This document shows positions 7,167-14,924 of a stretch of 27,588 bases of DNA, one piece after another. Each line of letters begins with the position of its first letter. Within the stretch, counting starts at the first letter, position 1. Origin of the DNA: an uncultured Roseburia sp. Lineage in GTDB: Bacteria > Bacillota_A > Clostridia > Lachnospirales > Lachnospiraceae. The notes below the pieces were generated by a model that saw only the letters and a list, made by a program, of their open reading frames with translations, was not told the DNA's origin and searched no databases. Where the stretch lies: the NCBI GenBank assembly GCA_900753715.1, contig CAAEAE010000099.1:1-27588 (forward strand), written 5' to 3'. The translations under genes and the position numbers were made by a program.

Positions 7167-7430
7167 CCGAGCATTCTGCTTTGAATCCCGATGCCAAACG
7201 TTACCTTTGCAGTTAACTCAGTCCAGGCACCCTCACGGCACACGAAAGGTTCTGCTTAGTGCTGCTTCATTCCTGACCTGACACGGTTCACAGATTTCCG
7301 TTGCGTAAGACCCAAACGTCAACGCCACTTACAAAGGGCTGCCTTAACATCTAAGACCCGAGGCAGAATATCACTCTAGCTATAGCGGATTGCTAGTACA
7401 GGGTACCGCTGCCACCCCAGCTGCTCGGAA
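7167..7430 (-). ncRNA. ffs: Signal recognition particle RNA, large (Alu plus S domain) type
   Basis: On the minus strand the transcript starts CCGAGCAGCTGGGGTGG and ends in the complementary TGCTCGG, so 5' and 3' ends pair as in SRP RNA. The S-domain core is recognisable as GTCAGGTCAGGAATGAAGCA (around 7263-7282), with the conserved AGCAG directly downstream, and the flanking helix GTGCCGTGAGGGTGCCTGG is nearby. The length of about 262 nt matches the B. subtilis-type SRP RNA with an Alu domain, not the 114-nt 4.5S form. A short T-rich stretch follows the 3' end. It forms the particle with Ffh that targets membrane proteins to FtsY and SecYEG. Confidence 0.9.
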
Positions 7431-7435
7431 ATATA

Positions 7436-7464
7436 AGTATACATAATTTTCTTCATTTTGTCAA
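7436..7464 (-). promoter_or_regulatory. Promoter of the SRP RNA gene
   Basis: Read on the minus strand, TTGACA (7459-7464) and TATACT (7436-7441) are 17 bases apart, a near-consensus housekeeping promoter. The predicted start lies about seven bases downstream, at the first base of the SRP RNA. Confidence 0.85.
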
Positions 7465-7534
7465 TTTAATCTTCACTTTCCGCTCTGTCTGTGCCATAAT
7501 CTATAGTAATACAGGATTATTATGTGAGGTCATT

Positions 7535-8236
7535 ATGCTTGAAATACATGGTTTTCAAAAAACAACTCTTTTAGATTATCCCGGCTATCTTGCGTGTACC
7601 GTTTTTTTCGGCGGCTGCAATTTCCGCTGTCCTTACTGCCACAACGGTGATCTGGTGCTTTCGCCCGGCAGTCTGCCGCTGATCTCTGAGGATACCGTCC
7701 TTTCCCATTTAAAAAAACGGCAGGGCATTTTAGACGGTGTCTGCATCACGGGAGGCGAACCGACCTTGCAGCCGGAACTTTTTGATTTTATTAAAAAAAT
7801 CAAAGATTTAGGATATTTAGTAAAACTTGACACTAACGGTTCCCATCCTGAGGTTTTAAAGTCTCTCTGCCACAGCAATCTGATCGACTATGTGGCTATG
7901 GACATCAAACACGCCCCTTCCCGCTATCAGGAAATCTGCAACGCTCCTTCTTTTTCTATGGAAAAAATCGCAGAATCCGCTGCCTTTTTATTAGAGGGAA
8001 CTGTGGCATATGAATTTCGTACCACAGTTGTAAAAGAACTGCATGCTCTTAAGGATTTTGAAGAAATCGGTGTCTGGATTGCCGGTGCAGATTCCTATTA
8101 CCTGCAATCCTATCAGGAATCCGAACAGGTAATCCACCCTGTTTTTTCTTCCTATACAAAAAAAGAACTGGAGGATATCCAGTCCCTTTTGCAGAAATAT
8201 ATTCCCCATGTGGAGATTCGAGGTGTTGATGCATGA
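7535..8236 (+). CDS. nrdG: Anaerobic ribonucleoside-triphosphate reductase activating protein (radical SAM)
   Basis: The 233-residue protein is a radical-SAM glycyl-radical activase of the NrdG2 type. The cluster motif is CNFRCPYCH (CxxxCxxC, residues 28-36), preceded by the LLDYPGYLACTVFFGGC signature. The GGEPTL motif for SAM binding follows at residues 73-78. It would generate the glycyl radical on anaerobic ribonucleotide reductase NrdD, needed for dNTP synthesis without oxygen; no nrdD is visible in the window. GTGAGGT precedes the ATG. The stop overlaps the next start as ATGA (8233-8236), so it is translationally coupled to the acetyltransferase. A related activase role cannot be excluded. 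Confidence 0.85.
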   Translation: MLEIHGFQKTTLLDYPGYLACTVFFGGCNFRCPYCHNGDLVLSPGSLPLISEDTVLSHLKKRQGILDGVCITGGEPTLQPELFDFIKKIKDLGYLVKLDTNGSHPEVLKSLCHSNLIDYVAMDIKHAPSRYQEICNAPSFSMEKIAESAAFLLEGTVAYEFRTTVVKELHALKDFEEIGVWIAGADSYYLQSYQESEQVIHPVFSSYTKKELEDIQSLLQKYIPHVEIRGVDA

Positions 8237-8787
8237 ATTTTCAATATGAAACCGAACGTCTTAACATTCGGATCCTTTCTTCCGATTTTGCCGGAAAAAC
8301 GTTGGAATTTCACAAAAATAACCGCTCTACTTTTGAAAAATATGATGGCGGCAAACCGGAAAATTTTTATACCCTGCCCTACCAGAAAAGCCTTTTGCAG
8401 TGCGAATATCAGATGATGCTGCAGCAAAAAGCGATCCGTTTCTGGCTTTTTGAAAAGGGAAATCCTGACCACATTATCGGTACGATGAGCATTCAGCGTA
8501 TTTCCCGCGGTATTTTCCAATCCTGTGTCATTGGTTATAAGATGGATGCTGCCTACCGTGATATGGGCTATATGACGGAGGCTTTGCATTTTCTGATCTC
8601 CTTTATTTTTACGGAATTAAAGCTCCACCGGATTGAGGCCTATGTCAATCCTGACAATAATGCCTCGATACATCTTTTGAAAAAACTGGAGTTTACCGAG
8701 GAGGGCATTGCCCATGGAAGTGCCTGGATTCAGGGCGTATGGCAGGACCACTTACGGTTTGCCCTTATTTCTGGTCCAAAGAGCTAA
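8233..8787 (+). CDS. RimJ/RimL-type GNAT acetyltransferase
   Basis: The 184-residue protein has the GNAT layout of RimJ/RimL: TERLNIRIL at the N-terminus, strand beta-4 with VIGYKMDAAYRDMGYMTEAL (acetyl-CoA loop, here R-D-M-G-Y-M), and the IEAYVNPDNNASIHLLKKLEF motif near the C-terminus. Such enzymes acetylate N-termini of proteins or small amines; the substrate is not predictable. It overlaps nrdG by four bases. Its last 36 bases overlap the convergent gene on the other strand. The protein appears complete at WQDHLRFALI. Confidence 0.85.
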   Translation: MNFQYETERLNIRILSSDFAGKTLEFHKNNRSTFEKYDGGKPENFYTLPYQKSLLQCEYQMMLQQKAIRFWLFEKGNPDHIIGTMSIQRISRGIFQSCVIGYKMDAAYRDMGYMTEALHFLISFIFTELKLHRIEAYVNPDNNASIHLLKKLEFTEEGIAHGSAWIQGVWQDHLRFALISGPKS

Positions 8788-9582
8788 GCCAAATACCAGC
8801 TCATTTCCGGGACTTTTATCCAGTTTTTCCCATTCATAACGCCAGTCATACTGCGGTTCGGCCTCTGTCGCCCGCAGTGTCGGGCTTTCCGGCTGTTCTC
8901 TCCTTTGTCTTCCCTGTCTTTGTCGTCTCTGCAATGACTCTGTCTGTAATGTCTCCGGTTGTGCTTCTGTTGTCTGTTGCTTCTGTTGATATTCTTCCGG
9001 CACTTCTCGTTGCTGTTGATGCTTTTCCTGAAAATCTGTCCCTTGGGACGGTTCTCCCTGCATCTGTTCTCTTGCTATTCCGCCTTGCTGCATCTGCTCT
9101 CTTTGTATTCCTCTTTGCTGCATCTGCTCTCTTGGCATTCCTTCTTCCTGTAAATGTTTCTCCTGTGAAGTTCTTTCTTCCGGTTTCTCTTCTATTGTTA
9201 ATACTCTGACCTCCGCTATGCGGATCTCTTCCTGCGTCCACTGGCTTGCAAACAGTTCCCGCTCGCCTTTGATATATAGTCCGGTCACCTGCTCAAAGGT
9301 GTAAGTGCTTCCGCCCAGTTCATTTACCGGAAATCTACCCTTATAGATTCCTGTTTCTTTTTCAAATTTCATGGTTCCGATTGGAATCGCCTCCGGCTGC
9401 GCCGGTGTCCCGGCTAACAGGCATATCTGTGCCTCTTTGGTTTCCTTTATTTTTTTTCGTATCTGTATTTCTAAGCGGACAATCCCTCCTCTGCAATCCA
9501 CCTTTGCAAATCCTACATTAGTATCCCTCTGGCTGTCACGATAAGAATAAATGTAGGTGACAAAACGGTTTAGTTTCTGCAT
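8752..9582 (-). CDS. DUF6128-like protein with glutamine-rich repeats, probably C-terminally cut
   Basis: AGGAGGAG precedes the ATG. Residues 1-130 (RFVTYIYSYRDSQRDTNVGF and following) form a conserved N-terminal domain seen in many Lachnospiraceae proteins of unknown function. Residues about 135-225 are low complexity and rich in Gln, Glu and Arg, with tandem ten-residue units of the form REQMQQRGIQ encoded by 30-base repeats (about 9060-9150). The C-terminus has DWRYEWEKL, where homologues as I remember them continue for about 50 more residues towards a motif like NSFLLHGYYNYRHL. Here the frame instead runs into the antisense of the GNAT gene and stops. I infer a deletion near 8805. Function unknown. 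Confidence 0.65.
   Translation of the reverse strand: MQKLNRFVTYIYSYRDSQRDTNVGFAKVDCRGGIVRLEIQIRKKIKETKEAQICLLAGTPAQPEAIPIGTMKFEKETGIYKGRFPVNELGGSTYTFEQVTGLYIKGERELFASQWTQEEIRIAEVRVLTIEEKPEERTSQEKHLQEEGMPREQMQQRGIQREQMQQGGIAREQMQGEPSQGTDFQEKHQQQREVPEEYQQKQQTTEAQPETLQTESLQRRQRQGRQRREQPESPTLRATEAEPQYDWRYEWEKLDKSPGNELVFGLALWTRNKGKP
9060..9155. repeat. 30-bp tandem repeat inside the DUF6128-like gene
   Basis: Three imperfect copies of a 30-base unit built on TTGCTGCATCTGCTCTCTT (plus strand) encode REQMQQ(R/G)GI(Q/A). The unit length keeps the frame. Such coding repeats change in copy number by slippage. Confidence 0.75.
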
Positions 9583-9637
9583 TGCTCCTCCTAATTGCTT
9601 TTTACCTATATATATGCAGCAGGATTTTTGAAAAGAA

Positions 9638-9700
9638 TTGACAGGATTTCTTTTTTATTATATATTATATTTGTAATTAGTTATGATTACTATTATCATA
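9638..9700 (+). promoter_or_regulatory. perR promoter and PerR box
   Basis: TTGACA (9638-9643) and TATATT (9661-9666) are 17 bases apart. Downstream lies the inverted repeat TATGAT-N7-ATCATA (9682-9700), matching a Fur/PerR-type operator. Its position after the -10 fits negative autoregulation of the gene at 9728. Confidence 0.75.
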
Positions 9701-9727
9701 TTGTTCTGACATAGAAAGCAGGTTTTT

Positions 9728-10126
9728 ATGAGAAAACACAGTAAACAGCGGGAGGCGATTCAGCTTTATCTCGCCACCCATTCCAATCACCCTACCGCGG
9801 AAACAGTATATCTGGGCATTAAGGAGGAATTTCCAAATGTCAGCCTTGGTACAGTATATCGCAATCTGGCTCTTTTAGCGGAAAACGGAGAAATCCTCAA
9901 GATTTCCACAGGTGTCGGACCGGATCGTTTTGACGGATGTATCGACCCCCATTACCACTTTTTTTGCACGGAATGCGGTGCCGTTTACGATTTAAAAATG
10001 GAGTCAATTGACCATATCAATGTGATTGCCAACCACAATTTTGATGGCATTGTTGAAGGCAACATTACACACTTCTTTGGAAAATGCCCGGAATGTGCAA
10101 AAAAATTTAATTCAAAAAGTAGTTGA
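9728..10126 (+). CDS. perR: PerR-type Fur-family peroxide regulator
   Basis: The 132-residue protein has the Fur winged-helix domain with HPTAETVYLGIKEEFPNVSLGTVYRNLALLAENG as its DNA-binding region (given in part: VSLGTVYRNL is the recognition helix) and a C-terminal dimerisation domain. It keeps the regulatory metal ligands in DRFDGCIDPHYHFFC and both zinc CxxC pairs (CTECG and CPECA). PerR proteins carry Fe or Mn and lose DNA binding when H2O2 oxidises a histidine ligand. The next gene is a peroxide-reducing rubrerythrin with a similar operator, which supports PerR over Fur. The rubrerythrin promoter begins in its last codons. Confidence 0.88.
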   Translation: MRKHSKQREAIQLYLATHSNHPTAETVYLGIKEEFPNVSLGTVYRNLALLAENGEILKISTGVGPDRFDGCIDPHYHFFCTECGAVYDLKMESIDHINVIANHNFDGIVEGNITHFFGKCPECAKKFNSKSS

Positions 10127-10176
10127 CATCCGTCCTGCTTTTTGTTATATTAAATTCAGTAATAATTACTATTACT
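10123..10176 (+). promoter_or_regulatory. Rubrerythrin promoter with PerR box
   Basis: TTGACA (10123-10128) overlaps the TGA stop of perR; TATATT (10146-10151) follows after 17 bases. A perfect 7-5-7 palindrome, AGTAATA-ATTAC-TATTACT (10158-10176), covers the expected transcription start. It resembles a Fur/PerR box and should block the promoter when PerR is bound. Confidence 0.78.
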
Positions 10177-10243
10177 AATAAAGAATATTTCCTGCTAAAG
10201 CAGGCAAACTAAAAATATAAAAAGAAAGTTGAGGAAAAAAATT

Positions 10244-10786
10244 ATGGCAAAATATGTATGTAGTGTATGTGGTTATGTTCACGAAGGAGATTCCGCTCCG
10301 GATGTCTGTCCGATCTGTAAAGCTCCGGCTGAAAAGTTCCAGAAACAGGAAGGTGAAATGAGCTGGGCTGCTGAGCACGTTCTCGGCGTTGCACAGGGTG
10401 TACGCGAAGATATTATTTCTGATTTAAGAATGAATTTTGAAGGAGAATGTTCTGAGGTTGGTATGTACCTTGCTATGGCAAGAGTTGCTTTCCGTGAAGG
10501 CTATTCTGAAATTGGTATGTACTATGAGAAGGCTGCTTTTGAAGAGGCTGAACATGCCGCAAAATTTGCCGAGCTGCTTGGTGAGGTCGTAACTGACAGC
10601 ACGAAGAAGAACTTAGAGTTGAGAGTTGCCGCTGAAAACGGTGCGACTGCCGGAAAATTTGACCTTGCAAAACGTGCAAAGGAATTAAATCTGGATGCTA
10701 TCCACGATACCGTGCATGAAATGGCACGCGATGAGGCTAGACATGGAAAAGCATTTGCAGGACTGTTGAAGAGATATTTTGGCTAG
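10244..10786 (+). CDS. rbr: Reverse rubrerythrin
   Basis: The 180-residue protein reduces H2O2 (and O2) to water with electrons from NADH via rubredoxin-type partners, protecting strict anaerobes. The rubredoxin-like FeS4 domain is at the N-terminus (CSVCGY and CPICKAP, about residues 6-26), before the four-helix diiron domain with its Glu/His ligands ([12 protein letters not shown], the [12 protein letters not shown] segment and [11 protein letters not shown]). That order is the reverse of classical rubrerythrin and typical of Clostridia. The start at 10244 ([11 protein letters not shown]) fits the family; GAGGAA lies upstream. A promoter with PerR box precedes it and a terminator follows. 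Confidence 0.93.
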   Translation: MAKYVCSVCGYVHEGDSAPDVCPICKAPAEKFQKQEGEMSWAAEHVLGVAQGVREDIISDLRMNFEGECSEVGMYLAMARVAFREGYSEIGMYYEKAAFEEAEHAAKFAELLGEVVTDSTKKNLELRVAAENGATAGKFDLAKRAKELNLDAIHDTVHEMARDEARHGKAFAGLLKRYFG

Positions 10787-10831
10787 GATAGACATACAAT
10801 CGCTAGCGAGCAACTTAAATATATGAATTTT

Positions 10832-10875
10832 AAAGCGGATGGACCTGTGTTGGATCTATCCGCTTTTGTTTTTGA
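10832..10875 (+). terminator. Terminator after rubrerythrin
   Basis: AAAGCGGAT (10832-10840) pairs with ATCCGCTTT (10858-10866), followed by TTTGTTTTT. The inner part (GGACC-TGTGT-TGGATC) can extend the stem imperfectly. Confidence 0.8.
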
Positions 10876-10958
10876 ACTAAAATTACGAACATGCTTCATA
10901 TTTTTACAAATACTATTATAAAAAAAATATAAAATTTCATATAATGCTGTAGAAATAG

Positions 10959-10987
10959 TTGATAATTATAAAGATACAGCATATAAT
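10959..10987 (+). promoter_or_regulatory. Promoter of the AbrB/PIN locus
   Basis: TTGATA (10959-10964) and TATAAT (10982-10987) are 17 bases apart, 50 bases before the start of the AbrB-type gene. Confidence 0.65.
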
Positions 10988-11036
10988 ATAAGTACGAATT
11001 TCCCTACTTTTCATACTTTAAAATGGAGGTGTTTTA

Positions 11037-11309
11037 ATGGCAACTAATACATTTATAGATAGCGCTAAGGTCATGTCAAAAGGACAAATCACTATTCCAA
11101 AAGATATCCGAGAAATTCTGGGGGTTTCAAAGGGCGACAGAGTTACTTTTGTTGTCGAAAACGGAAATGTCCGTCTAATCAATTCCGCAGTCTATGCAAT
11201 GCAGATGCTCCAGGCACAGATGACCGGAGAAGCAGCAAAAGCAGAACTCACATCCGAGGATGCAGTCATGGACTTAGTAAAAGAAGTACGCGCAGAAAGT
11301 GAGGTTTAA
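11037..11309 (+). CDS. AbrB/MazE/SpoVT-type antitoxin
   Basis: The 90-residue protein has the swapped-hairpin AbrB DNA-binding domain at residues about 8-50, with SKGQITIPKDIREILGVSKG as the family signature followed by DRVTFVVENGNVRLIN. The C-terminal tail (to SEDAVMDLVKEVRAESEV) is of the kind that wraps a cognate toxin. GGAGGTG precedes the ATG. The stop TAA overlaps the ATG of the next frame by one base, and that frame encodes a PIN-domain toxin start. The pair is a VapBC-like toxin-antitoxin module in which the antitoxin represses its own promoter. The antitoxin seems intact; its partner is broken. Confidence 0.88.
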   Translation: MATNTFIDSAKVMSKGQITIPKDIREILGVSKGDRVTFVVENGNVRLINSAVYAMQMLQAQMTGEAAKAELTSEDAVMDLVKEVRAESEV

Positions 11310-11558
11310 TGAACGTTCTAATTGATACTAATATTCTAATTTCTGCCGCATTAAATCATAAGGGAACTCCTTACCAGGCCTTTACCAAAGCTGTAAGCTA
11401 TCCGAATCATGGGTTGGTATGTGAATGACCGTCCCATTCTTCGGGCTGCCATTTATGCCAATGCTGATATTTTGCTGACAGGGGATAAAGATTTTCTGGA
11501 ATCCGGTTTGCAATATCCTAAAATTGTAACTGCTTCAGACTTTGTACAAATGATGTGA
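11309..11558 (+). pseudogene. PIN-domain toxin with internal deletion
   Basis: The first frame starts MNVLIDTNILISAAL, with the first acidic metal ligand of the PIN fold (D6), and reaches YPNHGLVCE before TGA at 11426. In another frame the C-terminal half follows at once: VNDRPILRAAIYANADILLT, then GDKDFLESG, with the expected later aspartates. The central 60-70 residues are missing and the two halves are out of frame, so the RNase should be dead. Intact family members are about 130-140 residues. The lesion resembles that of the type III toxin at 3454. Confidence 0.82.
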
Positions 11559-11605
11559 TGTAATGATTTTTCATACCATATCTCCGTCTATCCTACTCTT
11601 ATATT

Positions 11606-13015
11606 TCACCTTATTTGCATCTTCTCTTTTACCTCTATCTCACGCTCCCGAAAGATTTTTGGAAATGTCTTAAATATGACTATCGCAGTAATGATTCCCG
11701 CCACAAGATCGGCAATTCCCTCGGACATGTATACACCCTTAAAGCCCAGAAAATGCGTCAGCACAAAACAGAGTGGAATCAAAATAATAACTTTCCGGAT
11801 GACCGCAAGTAACAGGGCAGATTTTGCCTGACCGAGAGCAACATTGATATTTTGCAGGGTCATCTGTACAAAAAACATAATGGAACCCATCAAAAAAAAC
11901 GGCGTATAATGTTTCACAATGCCCGTCACTGCTTCACTAGACGAAAATATATGTGCATACATCTGGGGAACCGCAAGCGAAACCGACCAGATAGATACCG
12001 CAAAAATAAAGGCAATTACCGTCACATATTGGATGCCCTGCTTTAAACGCTCTGCATTTCCCTTTCCGTAATTGTAACTGACAAACGGTTGCATTCCATT
12101 TCCAAGACCGTTTAACGGCAGAGAAATCAGTTGTAATGCACTGAGCATAACCGTCAATGCAGCCGTATAATCCTTATTTCCTCCGGTGGCATGATTCAGA
12201 TTGATATTAAAAACAATCTGGATGGCACATTCTGTCAGTGTCATAATAAACGGAGTAAAACCAAGTGACACAATATTGGCAATTCTTGCAAAAGAAATCT
12301 GCATATCCTTAACAGAAAAATGAAACAGACTTTTCTTAGAGAAGAAAAAGCAAATAATACAGATGCAGGAACAAAACTGCGAGAAAATTGTTGCCAGACC
12401 GGAGCCACGAACTCCCATCCGTAAAGTAAAAATAAAAATTGGGTCCAATACAATATTGATGACTGCACCGATTAAAACAGCACTCATTGCAATAAATGAA
12501 TATCCCTGTGTCAGTATAAACGGATTCAATCCCTGTGCCAGCATGACAAAAAGCGTACCACAGGAATAAATTTTCAAATAGGCAGTAGCAAATCCGACAG
12601 CACTGGGTGGACATCCAAAGAGCAGCACGATCTGTTTAGAAAACAGAAAAGTAACCATGCCAATCAAGATTCCAAGCACCAGCAACATGAAAAATGCCGT
12701 ATTAAAAATGCGATTGGCTTCCTTACAATTATCTTCACCCAGTTTGATACCGGCTCGCGGAGAACCGCCAAGTCCAACGAGATTTGCAAATGCCTGAATA
12801 ATCAGTGTAATCGGTAAAACGATTCCCAACGCTGCCAATGCATCCATTCCGGAGCCATCAATTCTGGCAACGTACATTCTGTCTACGATGTTATATAAAA
12901 ATGTAATTAATTGCGCAATAACAGCAGGTATTGTAAGACGGAAGACCAGTGGAAGGATTTTTCCCTGTTCTAACTGCACCGTAATATCCTGCTGTGGTTT
13001 TTGTATATGTAACAT
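11606..13015 (-). CDS. MATE-family multidrug efflux transporter
   Basis: The 469-residue membrane protein has about twelve hydrophobic helices and the MATE layout: IPAVIAQLITFLYNIVDRMY in helix 1 and GLGNGMQPFVSYNYGKGNAE (family QP-x-x-x-YN-x-G) in the second half. A GLGGSPRAGIKLGE motif sits in the loop after helix 2. MATE proteins export cationic drugs or metabolites in exchange for Na+ or H+; the substrate is unknown. Its ATG overlaps the stop of the upstream acetyltransferase by one base, so the two are co-translated. No terminator of note follows before the convergent PIN remnant. Confidence 0.9.
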   Translation of the reverse strand: MLHIQKPQQDITVQLEQGKILPLVFRLTIPAVIAQLITFLYNIVDRMYVARIDGSGMDALAALGIVLPITLIIQAFANLVGLGGSPRAGIKLGEDNCKEANRIFNTAFFMLLVLGILIGMVTFLFSKQIVLLFGCPPSAVGFATAYLKIYSCGTLFVMLAQGLNPFILTQGYSFIAMSAVLIGAVINIVLDPIFIFTLRMGVRGSGLATIFSQFCSCICIICFFFSKKSLFHFSVKDMQISFARIANIVSLGFTPFIMTLTECAIQIVFNINLNHATGGNKDYTAALTVMLSALQLISLPLNGLGNGMQPFVSYNYGKGNAERLKQGIQYVTVIAFIFAVSIWSVSLAVPQMYAHIFSSSEAVTGIVKHYTPFFLMGSIMFFVQMTLQNINVALGQAKSALLLAVIRKVIILIPLCFVLTHFLGFKGVYMSEGIADLVAGIITAIVIFKTFPKIFREREIEVKEKMQIR

Positions 13016-13512
13016 TATTCTTTTAGCCTCTCATAAGCAATTCGGGGTGTTCCATCTAAAACATGTATGATCCCACACTTTTGGAATCCATTTCTGCTGA
13101 TGAGGTGCTGCATAATCCGATTCTGTTCATGCGTATCTACTCTCAGATGTTCTATTTTCCGTCCGCAAAAATCTACGATCTTATCAAAAATACCATGAAT
13201 CGTTCCATCTCCGGCAACACGATGCAGTGTTCCATACTCTGTATCAGAAATCCATGCTCCTTGTTCTATCTTTTCATAAGTCGACTCTTTTCCAATGATA
13301 AAAGCAAACACTCCATGAATACCTGTATCATCTTTTATCACATAAAGCTGCCCTTTTTCAATATCTTTTACCAGCAGACTTTCCGGCGGAAAACTGTCCC
13401 CCCACTGCTTGGGATTGCCTGACTGCTTCATAAAGTTTCTGGCATATGCATAAATCTGAAGTATTTGTGACAAATCCTCCATCTTTGCTTTAGTAATACT
13501 ATAATGACTCAT
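13015..13512 (-). CDS. GNAT-family N-acetyltransferase
   Basis: I place the start at ATG 13512 (MSHYSITKAKMEDL) because GGGAGG lies nine bases upstream; the frame extends six residues further without a site. The 165-residue protein shows GNAT features: a variable N-terminal half with WGDSFPPESLLVKDIEKGQL, strands VFAFIIG, the LHRVAG segment where acetyl-CoA binds, and HLRVDTHEQNRIMQHLISRN leading to GFQKCG. Proteins of this branch are annotated as amine or antibiotic acetyltransferases with unproven substrates. It is coupled by a one-base overlap to the MATE gene, suggesting modification plus export of one compound (inference). Confidence 0.82.
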   Translation of the reverse strand: MSHYSITKAKMEDLSQILQIYAYARNFMKQSGNPKQWGDSFPPESLLVKDIEKGQLYVIKDDTGIHGVFAFIIGKESTYEKIEQGAWISDTEYGTLHRVAGDGTIHGIFDKIVDFCGRKIEHLRVDTHEQNRIMQHLISRNGFQKCGIIHVLDGTPRIAYERLKE

Positions 13513-13609
13513 TTTTATCGTACCTCCCAAAATCTTTAGAGATTACAAACGGCATTGGAATTCAATCCCGATGTTTACATTTTTTCGGGTCTAATAAATA
13601 TGTTCACTT

Positions 13610-14873
13610 CTATACCTCATGTGCCGCATACTTCTTAGATGGCCGATAGAACATCAGTGCAAGAAACATCAGCAAAGCCGTAACGGACAGACTGATTGGA
13701 TAAGCCATCATAATTGTGGAAAACGTTCTGCTTTTCGGGAATACTGTGTATATCCAGATAACTCTGACCACGCATACCCCTATGATGGTAAGGATTGCCG
13801 GAACGAGTGAAATTCCAAAACCTCTAAGGTAACCTGATATATTTTCATATAACATCGTAAAGGTATATGCCGAAAATACCAACAGCAGTCTTGTATACCC
13901 AATTTCAATAACCTGTGGGTCACTGCTGAATATCGACAATAGCGACTTTCCACAAATTAAAATCAACACAATGGCAGATGCCGACGCAATGGCATCTTCA
14001 ATCAGACATAAAATCAGTGTTTTCTTACAACGCTTCACATCTCCGGCTCCATAGTTCTGACCGACAAATGTGGTGCAAGCCTGACTGAATGAATTCAAGA
14101 CATAATAAGCTAAAATTTCAATATTAAAGGCAGCACTAGACGCAGCAATGACAACCGTTCCCAGACTGTTAATTGCAGACTGGATCACAATATTTGCTAT
14201 GGCAAACACTGCACTCTGAACACCTGCCGGCAGACCGATTTGCATAATTTTTACAAAGATATTTTTATCAAATTTCAACTCTTTTATGTCCAGACGAACC
14301 ACTTTATCCGATTTCATCAATTTGAAGCATAAAATTGCTGAACTTACAACATTTGCAATCACCGTCGCTATTGCTACTCCGTTTACCGTCATTTTGAATA
14401 CAATTACAAAAAACAGATTTAACAGAACATTCAGTACACCTGAAACAGCAAGGTGCCATTAACGGCACCTTGGTCTCTCCAATGCTTCTGAAAATTGCCG
14501 CTTCAAAATTGTACAGAAGAATTGCCACAAACACTCCACCTATGACTGCCACAAGTATCGATGTGTGAACCGCTTTGTGAATGGCATCCTCATCCTTTTG
14601 TCCGACTGCATTCGCAATGATGACATTGGCTCCTAATGCAATTCCAATAAAAAGATTCAGAATCAAACCGATAATCGGACTGTTTGCACCGATTGCTACA
14701 ACTGCTGCCGTCCGGCTTTCTCCTGTAAAATTTCCGACAATGGCAATGTCCGATGCATTAAACAACTGTTCCAAAATTCCGGTTGCCGCAACCGGCAGTG
14801 CATACTGCGGCAGCTTATTCCATATCGGACCATTCAACATATCCAGCTTTTGTGCTTTTACTTTTGGTTTCAA
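13610..14873 (-). pseudogene. Second MATE transporter, disrupted by deletion and frameshift
   Basis: The N-terminal part (from TTG 14873, MKPKVKAQKLDMLNGPIWNK) runs through PQYALPVAATGILEQLFNASD, LFIGIALGANVIIANAVGQK and then joins GGVFVAI directly to LLYNFEAAIFRSIGETKVPL. About 35-40 residues normally found between these two blocks are absent in frame. After VPLMAP one extra T (minus strand, near 14450) shifts the frame. The rest (VNGVAIATVIANVVSS to the end at 13610) lies in another frame with the usual NYGAGD motif. The intact protein would be about 450 residues. Both lesions make it inactive unless the frameshift is a reading error. An 8-bp hairpin lies at the shift. Confidence 0.85.
14450..14472. 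repeat. Inverted repeat at the MATE frameshift
   Basis: AAGGTGCC (about 14450-14457) and GGCACCTT (about 14464-14471) form a perfect 8-bp stem around ATTAAC. The extra base causing the frameshift lies at its left edge. Confidence 0.7.
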
Positions 14874-14924
14874 AATTTCTTCACCTGAATTCCTAATATA
14901 ATCTTACCTATGTTCATATGATTC

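Noticed and set aside
7633..7878. Minus-strand frame inside the activase gene
   Set aside because: It is a shadow of the radical-SAM gene, whose cysteine motif and length are clear.
9060..9155. Possible CRISPR-like repeats
   Set aside because: The 30-base units are contiguous without spacers and keep the coding frame, so they are coding tandem repeats.
8739..9209. A 156-residue hydrophobic plus-strand frame
   Set aside because: It is the antisense of the Gln/Glu-rich repeat region; the apparent membrane segments are a by-product of reverse-complemented CAG/GAA codons.
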